Origin: Bacteroidales bacterium UBA1195
GTDB taxonomy: Bacteria > Bacteroidota > Bacteroidia > Bacteroidales > WCHB1-69
NCBI GenBank assembly: GCA_002309855.1
Contig: DBYD01000064.1
Location: 1 to 12,452, forward strand
Direction of reading: 5' to 3'
DNA: 12,452 nucleotides
The notes beneath the pieces were generated by a model. That model saw nothing but the letters and a program-made list of their open reading frames with translations, made no database searches and was not told where the DNA came from. Position numbers and translations under genes: made by a program. Shown one piece after another: positions 6,393-12,452 of this stretch (its first letter is position 1; each line of letters starts with the position of its first letter).

Positions 6393-7051
6393 ACCGACTG
6401 AAAGAGACACACCGTCTTGACGAAACCGTTTGCATGGGAACATTCACACTGTTTTGTTTCAGTGCCTCGCTTTTCCGATTTTACTATACAGACACCAAAG
6501 TGTTCCTGTTCCTGAATTGGAACCTTTTTCTGGCATTTGTTCCCTGGGCAATTGCAAGCCTTATGGTGCTGTGCCGGAAATTGGGCCGGTCAAAAACAAT
6601 GCTGGCACTTCTGATTGCCGTCTGGCTGCTATTTTTCCCGAATGCGCCATATATACTGACCGATCTGTTCCACCTGAGGCTCACCTCCTCCATGCCGGTC
6701 TGGTTCGACCTCATACTCATCCTCTCTTTTGCCTGGACAGGACTGATGTTCGGTTTTTTGAGCCTGTGGGACATGGAGAACATGCTTCAAAAATACCTTA
6801 GTAAATTCTGGGTTACAGCGATATCCGTGCTTTTGCTGTTTGTAGGAAGTTTCGGCATATACATCGGCAGATACCTGCGCTGGAACAGTTGGGACATCCT
6901 GACATCACCATTGCAGCTGATGTATGACATCGGGGACAGGCTCGTTAACCCGTTCAGCCACCCGAGAACATGGGGCATGACACTTTTCATGGGGCTGTTC
7001 CTCACTATCCTCTATTTCTCATTCCGGCTGGTAAGGAAAAGGGGGCGGTAA
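6383..7051 (+). CDS. DUF1361 integral membrane protein
   Basis: This 222-residue polytopic membrane protein has about six helices (roughly 17-34, 44-64, 72-96, 106-127, 141-160 and 197-216). Hallmarks of DUF1361 are WLLFFPNAPYILTDLFHL (81-98), FDLILILSFAWTG (108-120), GIYIGRYLRWNSWDIL (158-173) and the HPRTWGMTLFM block. The molecular function of the family is unknown. Its ATG at 6383 lies inside the last codons of dgkA, so translation is probably coupled and the two may act on related lipid or envelope substrates; that is inference from position only. A diverged copy of its last 14 codons recurs at 7985-8026, downstream of the next gene. Confidence 0.9.
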   Translation: MLLNRLKETHRLDETVCMGTFTLFCFSASLFRFYYTDTKVFLFLNWNLFLAFVPWAIASLMVLCRKLGRSKTMLALLIAVWLLFFPNAPYILTDLFHLRLTSSMPVWFDLILILSFAWTGLMFGFLSLWDMENMLQKYLSKFWVTAISVLLLFVGSFGIYIGRYLRWNSWDILTSPLQLMYDIGDRLVNPFSHPRTWGMTLFMGLFLTILYFSFRLVRKRGR

Positions 7052-7077
7052 AGGTTAATGAAATTGGCAAAAACATA

Positions 7078-7128
7078 AAAATTCATACTAAAATTTTTAT
7101 CATATTGAAAAAATTCATACTAAATTTT
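7078..7128 (+). repeat. Two direct repeats, 32-bp period, upstream of the 7134 gene
   Basis: AAAATTCATACTAAA starts at 7078 and recurs at 7110, each followed by a short A/T-rich ATTTT run. The second copy ends within 10 bases of the ATG at 7134. Spacing is about three helical turns, so both copies would face the same side of the DNA. This suits paired regulator binding or duplicated promoter elements. Confidence 0.6.
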
Positions 7129-7133
7129 CAACC

Positions 7134-7979
7134 ATGACAGAAAACCTACCTAACATTCCGGACAACAACCCTGTAGAGAAATCCAACAAAATTTGGAAAA
7201 ACCTGCTGTACACCTTCCTCGGCACGACCATCTCCATTATCCTCACCTTTGGGACCGGGCAGGTGCTGCAGCAAAGGCGTCTTGCGCAGGAGCGGCAGCT
7301 GTCGGCCATGATGCTGATGGGCAACGTGGAGAAGTTCGCCCAAAAATTGGAGCAGATTTCCGATGAGCTCGCATGGCGTGACACACTTGTCGCATATCTG
7401 CTGGTCATACCGGAAGATTCCATTGACGCCCCATCCTACAGCCAGACACTCAACTATCTGCCATACAGCATGGGCTTTCCTGTATTGAGTTATGACGAGA
7501 CAACGGAAACAATCTTCGCCAACTCCATTGAGGCATGGAAAAACATGGGGTATATCAAACTGATTGACAACGTGGGCACATGCTTTTCAATGATGCATAC
7601 CATTACGGAACAATACGACAAATTCATCCACGAGTTTGAAGGATTGGAGGCCGAAATCTTGAAACATCCTGAAGAACACCCGGGCGAGACCCCATACTCC
7701 AAATTCCTTCATAACGAAATGTTCCGCACAAGCCTGTCGAACATCCACAAGCGGGTCACCTACTACCGCTATCTGGCAGAAGTGATCCGCTACAGCAACG
7801 CCACAAACATGAAGATTTTGGGCGTGACGGAAGAGGAGGTGATTGAATTTGTCAATGAAAGCAGAAAGGAGATTGAGATAGACAGGCCATATCCTTACCA
7901 GCAGAATTTCATGAAGCCGGACATCAATCCGGACAGCCTGCCAGATCTCGGGACATGGATCAAGGGAAAGCGGGTGTAA
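7134..7979 (+). CDS. Single-pass membrane protein of unknown function, 281 aa
   Basis: A short cytoplasmic N-terminus is followed by one transmembrane helix (about residues 23-43, LLYTFLGTTISIILTFGTGQ). Next come a QQRRLAQERQL coiled segment and a long soluble domain of about 235 residues, mostly helical. Recognisable blocks are SYDETTETIFANSIEAWKNM (119-138), CFSMMHTITEQYDKFIHEFE and YYRYLAEVIRY. No catalytic motif is apparent. The arrangement (membrane anchor, coil, helical domain with an acidic FEGLEAEIL helix) resembles orphan inner-membrane proteins that often occur as single cargo genes in Bacteroidota, but I cannot name a family. It is preceded by two direct repeats and followed by a diverged copy of the DUF1361 3' end, so it appears to have been inserted between two DUF1361 tails. 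It is not clearly in an operon with either neighbour. Confidence 0.82.
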   Translation: MTENLPNIPDNNPVEKSNKIWKNLLYTFLGTTISIILTFGTGQVLQQRRLAQERQLSAMMLMGNVEKFAQKLEQISDELAWRDTLVAYLLVIPEDSIDAPSYSQTLNYLPYSMGFPVLSYDETTETIFANSIEAWKNMGYIKLIDNVGTCFSMMHTITEQYDKFIHEFEGLEAEILKHPEEHPGETPYSKFLHNEMFRTSLSNIHKRVTYYRYLAEVIRYSNATNMKILGVTEEEVIEFVNESRKEIEIDRPYPYQQNFMKPDINPDSLPDLGTWIKGKRV

Positions 7980-7984
7980 GCAAC

Positions 7985-8026
7985 ATCCTCTATTTCCCAT
8001 TCCGGCTGGTACGGAAAAGAGGACGG
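7985..8026 (+). pseudogene. Second, diverged copy of the DUF1361 gene 3' end
   Basis: These 42 bases match 7007-7048 at 38 positions, offset by 978 bp. In frame they read ILYFPFRLVRKRGR, against ILYFSFRLVRKRGR at the end of the intact DUF1361 gene. Three of the four differences are synonymous, so the copy probably diverged while it was still translated. It follows the stop of the 7134 gene by five bases and runs into a T-tract at 8031-8038 and then a TGA. It is best read as the stump of a paralogous or displaced DUF1361 gene. Confidence 0.7.
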
Positions 8027-8047
8027 CAGCTTTTTTTTGTCTGAACC

Positions 8048-8135
8048 TGCAAAAAGTTGTAATTTTATGCTTCAACATATTGCAAAAAGTTGTAATTTTG
8101 CACCCGAAAATACTGCAAAAAGTTGTAAATAATGC
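8048..8135 (+). promoter_or_regulatory. Three operator-like repeats, 33-bp period, running into the DUF4143 gene start
   Basis: TGCAAAAAGTTGTAA occurs exactly at 8048, 8081 and 8114, so the period is 33 bp both times. Each copy is followed by an A/T run and TGC, making an imperfect dyad: TGCAAAA on the left and TTTTGCA on the right in the middle copy (8081-8102). The last copy ends in the start codon at 8132. The middle copy contains TAATTTTG (8093-8100), a fit to the -7 consensus, though no good -33 element is present. Same-face spacing suggests cooperative repressor binding, possibly autoregulation. Confidence 0.72.
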
Positions 8136-9436
8136 TCAAACGAAAGATTATCAATTACTTTGAAGAATGGAGCGGAAAGCAGCACCGGAAAGCCCTATTG
8201 ATAAAAGGGGCGCGGCAAGTGGGCAAGACCACAGCTGTACGCCAATTTGCGCAAACCCACTACCGGAATTTCATTGAAATCAACTTTGAGCAGAACCGGA
8301 AAGCCAGGCAGGCGTTTGAAGGTGATTTGGATGCCAATACCATCATCATGAATTTGTCTTCCATGGGGTTCGGCCCTTTTGAAAAGGGCAGTACGCTGAT
8401 TTTCTTTGATGAAATCCAGAGTTGCCCGCAAGCGCGTACCGCAATCAAATTCCTGGTGGAGGACGGCCGCTTTGACTATATTGAATCCGGTTCGCTGTTA
8501 GGCATCAACTATAAGGATGTTTCCTCATACCCTGTCGGATACGAACATCAGGTGGAGATGTTCCCATTGGATTTTGAGGAATTCCTGTGGGCATGCAACG
8601 TCAGCGGGTCCGTTGTGGAGGAACTGAAAAAATGCCATGATGCGCAAAAACCGGTCAGCGATTTTCTGCATCAGCAGATTCTTAGGTTTCTGGGACAATA
8701 TTTTATCATTGGCGGAATGCCTGAGGTTGTGAATGTGTTCACTCAAACCTCCGACATCATGCAAACAGTTGACGTGCAAACGGATATATTGAACAGCTAT
8801 CGGGATGTCTTTTCCAAGTATGCGGGCAAGGACAAAATATTGGTCAAAAGTGTCTTTGACGCCATACCACAACAGCTCAGCAAAGAAAACAAACGGTTCG
8901 TCATCGCAGACTTGGAAAAAGGTGCGGCCCAACGCAAATACGCCTCCCCCACCGAATGGCTTTCGGATGTGGGCATCGGCTATTTTTCACGTAACGTAAG
9001 CACATTGGAACTGCCGTTTGCGGCTTTTGAGAAAAAAAATCTCTACAAACTGTACATGATTGACAACGGATTGTTGTGCAGCATGATGTTGGGCAAGCAG
9101 GGATTGCAGGCGGAAATACTGCAAGGCCGCCTGGACATTAACCAGGGTGCGCTCGCTGAAAATTTTGTGGCCGCCGAACTCTCCAAACGCGGCATACCGC
9201 TGCACTATTATGACCGGAAAAGCAGGCAGCAGCTGGACTTCGTATACCCGCATGGCAATAAAATCAACATTATTGAGGTGAAATCGGGAAAGGACTACCG
9301 GCGGCACACCTCATTAGACACCGCAATGGAGACATTCGGAGCATCAGTCAATGAGGGAATTGTCCTGTGCAAAGGCAACGTGGAACAGAAAAACGGAGTG
9401 CGATATCTGCCGCTTTACATGACAATGTTTTTATAA
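8132..9436 (+). CDS. AAA ATPase with DUF4143 C-terminal domain
   Basis: This 434-residue cytoplasmic protein has the family's usual length and layout. An N-terminal AAA_14 ATPase carries Walker A GARQVGKT (26-33), Walker B LIFFDE (89-94), SGS at 119-121 in the sensor region, and the SSYPVGYEHQVEMFPLDFEEF block. A middle helical part has GGMPEVV (194-200) and DILNSYRDVFSKYAGK. The C-terminal DUF4143 domain has QGALAENFVAAEL (338-350), YYDRKSRQQLDFV (359-371) and INIIEVKSGK (378-387). Glu343, Asp369 and Glu382-x-Lys384 match the spacing of a PD-(D/E)xK nuclease-like core. The role of this very common, often multi-copy family is unproven; defence, toxin-related and mobile-element roles have been suggested. 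It appears monocistronic, with its own repeat array in front. The ATG at 8132 overlaps the last repeat. Confidence 0.93.
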   Translation: MLKRKIINYFEEWSGKQHRKALLIKGARQVGKTTAVRQFAQTHYRNFIEINFEQNRKARQAFEGDLDANTIIMNLSSMGFGPFEKGSTLIFFDEIQSCPQARTAIKFLVEDGRFDYIESGSLLGINYKDVSSYPVGYEHQVEMFPLDFEEFLWACNVSGSVVEELKKCHDAQKPVSDFLHQQILRFLGQYFIIGGMPEVVNVFTQTSDIMQTVDVQTDILNSYRDVFSKYAGKDKILVKSVFDAIPQQLSKENKRFVIADLEKGAAQRKYASPTEWLSDVGIGYFSRNVSTLELPFAAFEKKNLYKLYMIDNGLLCSMMLGKQGLQAEILQGRLDINQGALAENFVAAELSKRGIPLHYYDRKSRQQLDFVYPHGNKINIIEVKSGKDYRRHTSLDTAMETFGASVNEGIVLCKGNVEQKNGVRYLPLYMTMFL

Positions 9437-9439
9437 AGA

Positions 9440-9470
9440 CAAAATTTTTCCCTTTCCGGTGTAAGATTTG
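9440..9470 (+). promoter_or_regulatory. Possible promoter of the ECF sigma gene
   Basis: TAAGATTTG at 9462-9470 is close to the -7 consensus TAnnTTTG but has one extra spacer base. A T-rich block (TTTTT around 9444-9448) lies at the -33 distance. A start near 9477 would leave a leader of about 18 nt to the ATG at 9495. The match is weak; autoregulation by the sigma factor would give a different motif. Confidence 0.3.
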
Positions 9471-9494
9471 TGGCATTCTTCCGTCATTAGGGTG

Positions 9495-9986
9495 ATGGAG
9501 ACAAAAAAATTCAAACGGCACATTCTTCCGCTGCAGCCAGCGCTGCAGCAGATGGCGGAACGGCTGCTCGGCGGCAGCGCACAGGCGGAGGACGCGGTGC
9601 AGGAGACGGTGGTCCGCCTGTGGGAGATGCGCGACCGTTTGGATGAGGTGAAAAACATTGAGGGCTACTGCCTCACCATGTTGAAGCGGTACTGCATCGA
9701 CCTGCTGCGCCAGAGCCAAAGCCATTCGACCGTCCCGTTGGACGAGGCCGCGCTGATGAGCACGGAGACGGAGAGCGCGGCGCAGATTGAGGAGCGTTAC
9801 CGGGCGGTGAAGGAGCGGATGCGCCAACTGCCTCTTCGGCAGCGCAAGGCTTTGCAGCTGAAATACGTGGAGGGGAAAGATAACCATGAAATAGCCAAAA
9901 TGCTCCACATGAGCATGAACCATCTGTATGTCACTTTGTCGCGGGCATGCCATGCCCTGCGCAACATAAACCCTGAAAACGAATAG
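9495..9986 (+). CDS. ECF-type RNA polymerase sigma factor
   Basis: From the ATG at 9495 this is a 163-residue sigma-70 family protein of ECF size. Region 2 includes GSAQAEDAVQETVVRLWEMR (27-46) and NIEGYCLTMLKRYCIDLLR (54-72). A variable acidic linker follows, then region 4: LPLRQRKALQLKYVEGKDN (112-130) and the helix-turn-helix HEIAKMLHMSMNHLYVTLSR (131-150). It directs core polymerase to a small regulon, usually envelope or stress genes. An in-frame TTG at 9468 would add nine residues, but it overlaps the putative -7 box and encodes no conserved sequence, so the ATG is preferred. The next gene begins 3 bp after the stop and encodes a single-pass membrane protein, the usual position for an anti-sigma factor. 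GC content is higher than in the 786-5400 region. Confidence 0.92.
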   Translation: METKKFKRHILPLQPALQQMAERLLGGSAQAEDAVQETVVRLWEMRDRLDEVKNIEGYCLTMLKRYCIDLLRQSQSHSTVPLDEAALMSTETESAAQIEERYRAVKERMRQLPLRQRKALQLKYVEGKDNHEIAKMLHMSMNHLYVTLSRACHALRNINPENE

Positions 9987-9989
9987 ACG

Positions 9990-10724
9990 ATGGAAAACAA
10001 TAATTTCAAACAGAACAATGACGAAAGCAAGGCTTTGCAGACCTTGCAGGAATATGGGGAGAACCTCCGCCGCCGGCAGCGGCTGGAGCAGACCATCGAC
10101 CGGCTGGCGGCTGCCGAAACGCCCGCACGGCGCATTCCGCCATACATATACATCATAAGCGGAGTGGCTGCCTGCCTGCTGATACTGTGGCTTGTTTTTC
10201 CTTTAAAGGATAAGGGAACGGGGGCGCAAAAGCCGGTTTATCAGGCAAACGTTGTGACGGACAGCATCCGTAACGCCCTCCCCACCCTTTCGGAAGAGAA
10301 CCGTGAAGAGGCTGTTGTTGAAGAGCTGCAACCGCAACGGGAAGCACGTCCGGCAAGGGAAGGCAGCCCGATGGCCGCTGTCACAGCGCATCCGGCAGTT
10401 TCGTCCGAAACGGCTCCCGCTCCGGAAAGCATTGCAATGCCGGCAGATGTGGATTTGCGGATGCAGGAGAGACCTGCGGAAGAGGCTGACATGCTCCTTG
10501 TTGCGGACCAGCCCTCCGTACCTGCTGCGGACAACGTCCACGACACCATTCCGGCACCCGCCAGAACTATGCACATCATTACCAATAATGTGCCGGTCTC
10601 ATACGAACCGGATGTGGACTCACGCAAGTTCCAGTTTTTTCCAAAGCTTAAAAGTTACAGGCACCGGCAGCTTCCGCTTTTCGCCTACCAATTCAACAAA
10701 CAGAACATAAAAACAAATTTTTAA
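9990..10724 (+). CDS. Single-pass membrane protein, candidate anti-sigma/sensor partner of the ECF factor
   Basis: This 244-residue protein has a cytoplasmic N-terminus of about 50 residues, charged and helical (LQTLQEYGENLRRRQRLEQT near 17-36). One transmembrane helix follows (about 52-70, YIYIISGVAACLLILWLVF). A long periplasmic part is rich in Pro, Ala and Glu, is probably disordered, and ends in a basic aromatic tail (FFPKLKSYRHRQLPLFAYQF). The layout suits a transmembrane anti-sigma factor, with the N-terminal segment binding the sigma factor. However, there is no recognisable zinc-binding anti-sigma (HxxxCxxC) motif or FecR domain, so the role is inferred from position. It is 3 bp downstream of the sigma gene and 18 bp upstream of the secreted protein; the three are very probably one operon. 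Confidence 0.85.
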   Translation: MENNNFKQNNDESKALQTLQEYGENLRRRQRLEQTIDRLAAAETPARRIPPYIYIISGVAACLLILWLVFPLKDKGTGAQKPVYQANVVTDSIRNALPTLSEENREEAVVEELQPQREARPAREGSPMAAVTAHPAVSSETAPAPESIAMPADVDLRMQERPAEEADMLLVADQPSVPAADNVHDTIPAPARTMHIITNNVPVSYEPDVDSRKFQFFPKLKSYRHRQLPLFAYQFNKQNIKTNF

Positions 10725-10742
10725 CATAAATACAGAACTGTT

Positions 10743-11858
10743 ATGAAAACAAGATTTTTTTTCGCAATGCTCTTTTTTGGAACGTTTGCGCTCACATTCG
10801 GACAAAGTCCAAAAACTGAAAGCTGGGGAAGTGGGGTAACTGGAGATTACAGCAGCCTATACCTGCATAAAGGCGCACAAGTCCACATAACAATCGCAAA
10901 CCCCAAAGGTGTTGATATGGACTTTCTTCACTTGAACGTGCCTGATACCATAACAAATTTTGAACTATACAAATATTTCAAATATAAGGACGGGGTACTC
11001 CATTTTTTTCCTAACAGCTATATAAATGATACCAATCGGTGTCATATTGAATGTTCCAGAACCATCCGGAGTGTCACAATCGAACCTGGCGCCACGCTTG
11101 TAATTGGAAAAGACTGTCCGATGTTTTCGTTAGAAAAATATCCCCTTTTCACATTACTTACAGATGCAGCCGGAGACAGCGGAAAAATCATTTTTGAAGA
11201 GGAGGGGGAACGTACAAGAATATTAAAATTTCACATTCGCTATGAACCTGCCGATTCAAAAAAATGCGCATGGGAATATGAGATGGCCTATATGCAATTC
11301 CAATTGCGCGCACCACTCCTTTTATCGAACCCACGATACGAAAACCCTTACAACACAATCTTTATTTGGGACTTGGACTACGCCATCAAGGTGCGCTTCA
11401 AGCACACCGCCTCCAGATGGGACTTTTCCACCGGTTTGGGGCTGGACATGAGGAGCGCCATGCTCAGCAACCAGGTGGATGTGGTGGACCGTCAACTTGT
11501 ATTCAGCGAGAAAACAGACCACAACCGCTTCAGCAATTCATTGTTTGCCGATTACCTGAATGTCCCCATTGAATTCTCCCGTAAGATTGGCTCATCGGAC
11601 GATTTTTCAGTGGTGCTTGGAATCACGCCCGCCGTACTTATATGGGAGGGCTATCTGCGCAACGACATCAACGAAAACAACCGCACCAAACTGTCAAGTG
11701 AAAAGACTAAAGTCTTCAACCCATGGCGGCTGGACATCCACGCCGGCATAAGCATCTCATATTTTGAATTAGGCATATACGGCAACCCGCTGCCCACCTA
11801 TCGTGCCGGAGTCGGCGGCAAGCCCCTGCGTGAGTTCGGTTTTTATCTGAAATGGTGA
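10743..11858 (+). CDS. Secreted protein, possible outer-membrane beta-barrel, 371 aa
   Basis: The N-terminus MKTRFFFAMLFFGTFALTFG is a signal peptide, with probable cleavage before Gln21. Residues about 30-160 are beta-rich with many Asn and Thr and may form an adhesin-like or passenger domain. From about 200 the sequence alternates aromatic and polar residues in amphipathic strands (FIWDLDYAIKVRFKHTASRWDFSTGLGLDM, split here as FIWDLDYAIKVRFKH and TASRWDFSTGLGLDM; then PIEFSRKIGSSDDFSVVLG). It ends in FGFYLKW; an aromatic C-terminal residue is typical of outer-membrane barrels. I do not recognise a named family. As the third gene of the sigma/membrane-protein cluster, it may be a target or the effector of that system. 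The codons are less GC-rich in the first half than in the second, which could indicate a mosaic gene. Confidence 0.82.
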   Translation: MKTRFFFAMLFFGTFALTFGQSPKTESWGSGVTGDYSSLYLHKGAQVHITIANPKGVDMDFLHLNVPDTITNFELYKYFKYKDGVLHFFPNSYINDTNRCHIECSRTIRSVTIEPGATLVIGKDCPMFSLEKYPLFTLLTDAAGDSGKIIFEEEGERTRILKFHIRYEPADSKKCAWEYEMAYMQFQLRAPLLLSNPRYENPYNTIFIWDLDYAIKVRFKHTASRWDFSTGLGLDMRSAMLSNQVDVVDRQLVFSEKTDHNRFSNSLFADYLNVPIEFSRKIGSSDDFSVVLGITPAVLIWEGYLRNDINENNRTKLSSEKTKVFNPWRLDIHAGISISYFELGIYGNPLPTYRAGVGGKPLREFGFYLKW

Positions 11859-11877
11859 TTCTTATGAAAACAAATCA

Positions 11878-12452
11878 TCACTTCAATTTCGCCAGTGCCT
11901 CCTTGATGCGGCGGATGGCCTCAATCAGAGTCTCCTTGGAGGTTGCGTAGGAGAGGCGGATGCAGTTGTCGTCGCCGAAGGCGGAACCCATCACCGTGGC
12001 CACGTTTGCCTCATGCAGCAGGTACATGCAGAGGTCAGTGCTGTTCTTGATGTTGTATTCGCCGTAGGATTTGCCGAAATAGCTGCTCACCTCGGGGAAG
12101 AAATAGAATGCACCCTGCGGCAGGCGGACCTTCAGACCCGGAATCTCGCACAACAGCTTGTACACCAAATCGCGGCGCTCCTTGAACTGTTCGCGCATCC
12201 AGATGATGTCCTTGTCGGTGGCGGGGTCAAGCTCCATGGCACGCACGGTGGCCTTCTGGGCGATGGAGCAGGTGGCGGAGGTGATTTGTCCCTGCAGCTT
12301 GTTGCAGGCCTTGGCTATGAACAGAGGCGCGGCGATGAAGCCGATTCTCCAGCCTGTCATGGCGTAACCCTTGGCCACACCGTTGATGGTGATCACACGC
12401 TCCTTGATTTCGGGGAACTGCGCGAGGCTCTCATGCTTGCCCACGAAGTTGA
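11878..12452 (-). CDS. PLP-dependent class I/II aminotransferase, C-terminal part (partial)
   Basis: The frame is open to the right edge; the GTG at 12442-12444 is internal. The 191 visible residues cover the second half of an aspartate-aminotransferase-like (subgroup I-beta, about 400 aa) enzyme. The block ITINGVAKGYAMTGWRIGF contains the Lys that forms the Schiff base with PLP. QGQITSATCSIAQKA, LPQGAFYFFPEVS and the substrate-carboxylate-binding CIRLSYA follow. It transfers amino groups between amino acids and 2-oxo acids in the cytoplasm; the exact substrate cannot be fixed without the N-terminal half. It converges on the preceding gene with only 19 bp between stop codons and no visible terminator. 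Confidence 0.93.
   Translation of the reverse strand, partial: NFVGKHESLAQFPEIKERVITINGVAKGYAMTGWRIGFIAAPLFIAKACNKLQGQITSATCSIAQKATVRAMELDPATDKDIIWMREQFKERRDLVYKLLCEIPGLKVRLPQGAFYFFPEVSSYFGKSYGEYNIKNSTDLCMYLLHEANVATVMGSAFGDDNCIRLSYATSKETLIEAIRRIKEALAKLK

Noticed and set aside
9348..9953. 201-codon His/Arg/Leu-rich - strand ORF opposite the sigma factor
   Set aside because: Composition is typical of an antisense shadow in GC-rich DNA; the sigma factor motifs on the + strand are decisive.

Overview
The window looks like a chromosomal segment from a member of the Bacteroidota, probably Bacteroidales. The evidence is a pyruvate:ferredoxin oxidoreductase tail, a promoter of the TTTG / TAnnTTTG type ahead of the gene at 5502, weak Shine-Dalgarno signals, a DUF4143-type ATPase, a dgkA-DUF1361 pair and a one-domain aminotransferase. 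Both ends are moderately GC-rich core metabolism: the end of nifJ on the left (+ strand) and the C-terminal part of a PLP-dependent aminotransferase on the right (- strand).

Region 1 (1-390) is the nifJ 3' end, a perfect 30-bp palindrome and a strong intrinsic terminator. Region 2 (about 391-5400) is clearly more AT-rich than its flanks and looks like an acquired island. It carries a small Asn-rich basic ORF (533-694) and a RavA-like MoxR-family AAA+ ATPase (786-2348). Next comes a long ViaA-like von Willebrand factor A protein (2393-4387) with an extra N-terminal region that contains a HEPN-type R-x4-H motif. Behind these lies decayed DNA: a 123-residue reading frame that can only be read through two 1-base frameshifts (4472-4841), and the C-terminal remnant of an AlbA_2/Schlafen-type ATP-binding protein broken by an in-frame amber codon (about 4840-5310). 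RavA and ViaA form a chaperone-like pair in Enterobacteria. Here the pair has gained an N-terminal module that could be an RNase or an RNA/protein-binding HEPN domain, which makes this locus the best candidate for something undescribed.

Region 3 (5420-7051) is a probable operon starting from a recognisable Bacteroidota promoter: a secreted protein of unknown function, diacylglycerol/undecaprenol kinase DgkA, and a DUF1361 membrane protein overlapping dgkA by 10 bp.

Region 4 (7052-9436) holds two accessory-looking genes, each preceded by short direct repeats spaced 32-33 bp. The first is a single-pass membrane protein. It lies between the DUF1361 3' end and a diverged second copy of that same 3' end, which suggests an inserted cassette or the relic of a paralogue. 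The second is an AAA ATPase of the DUF4143 family, with three operator-like repeats running into its start codon.

Region 5 (9460-11858) is a regulatory cluster: an ECF sigma factor, an adjacent single-pass membrane protein in the anti-sigma position, and a secreted protein that may form an outer-membrane beta-barrel. The convergent aminotransferase follows after 19 bp.
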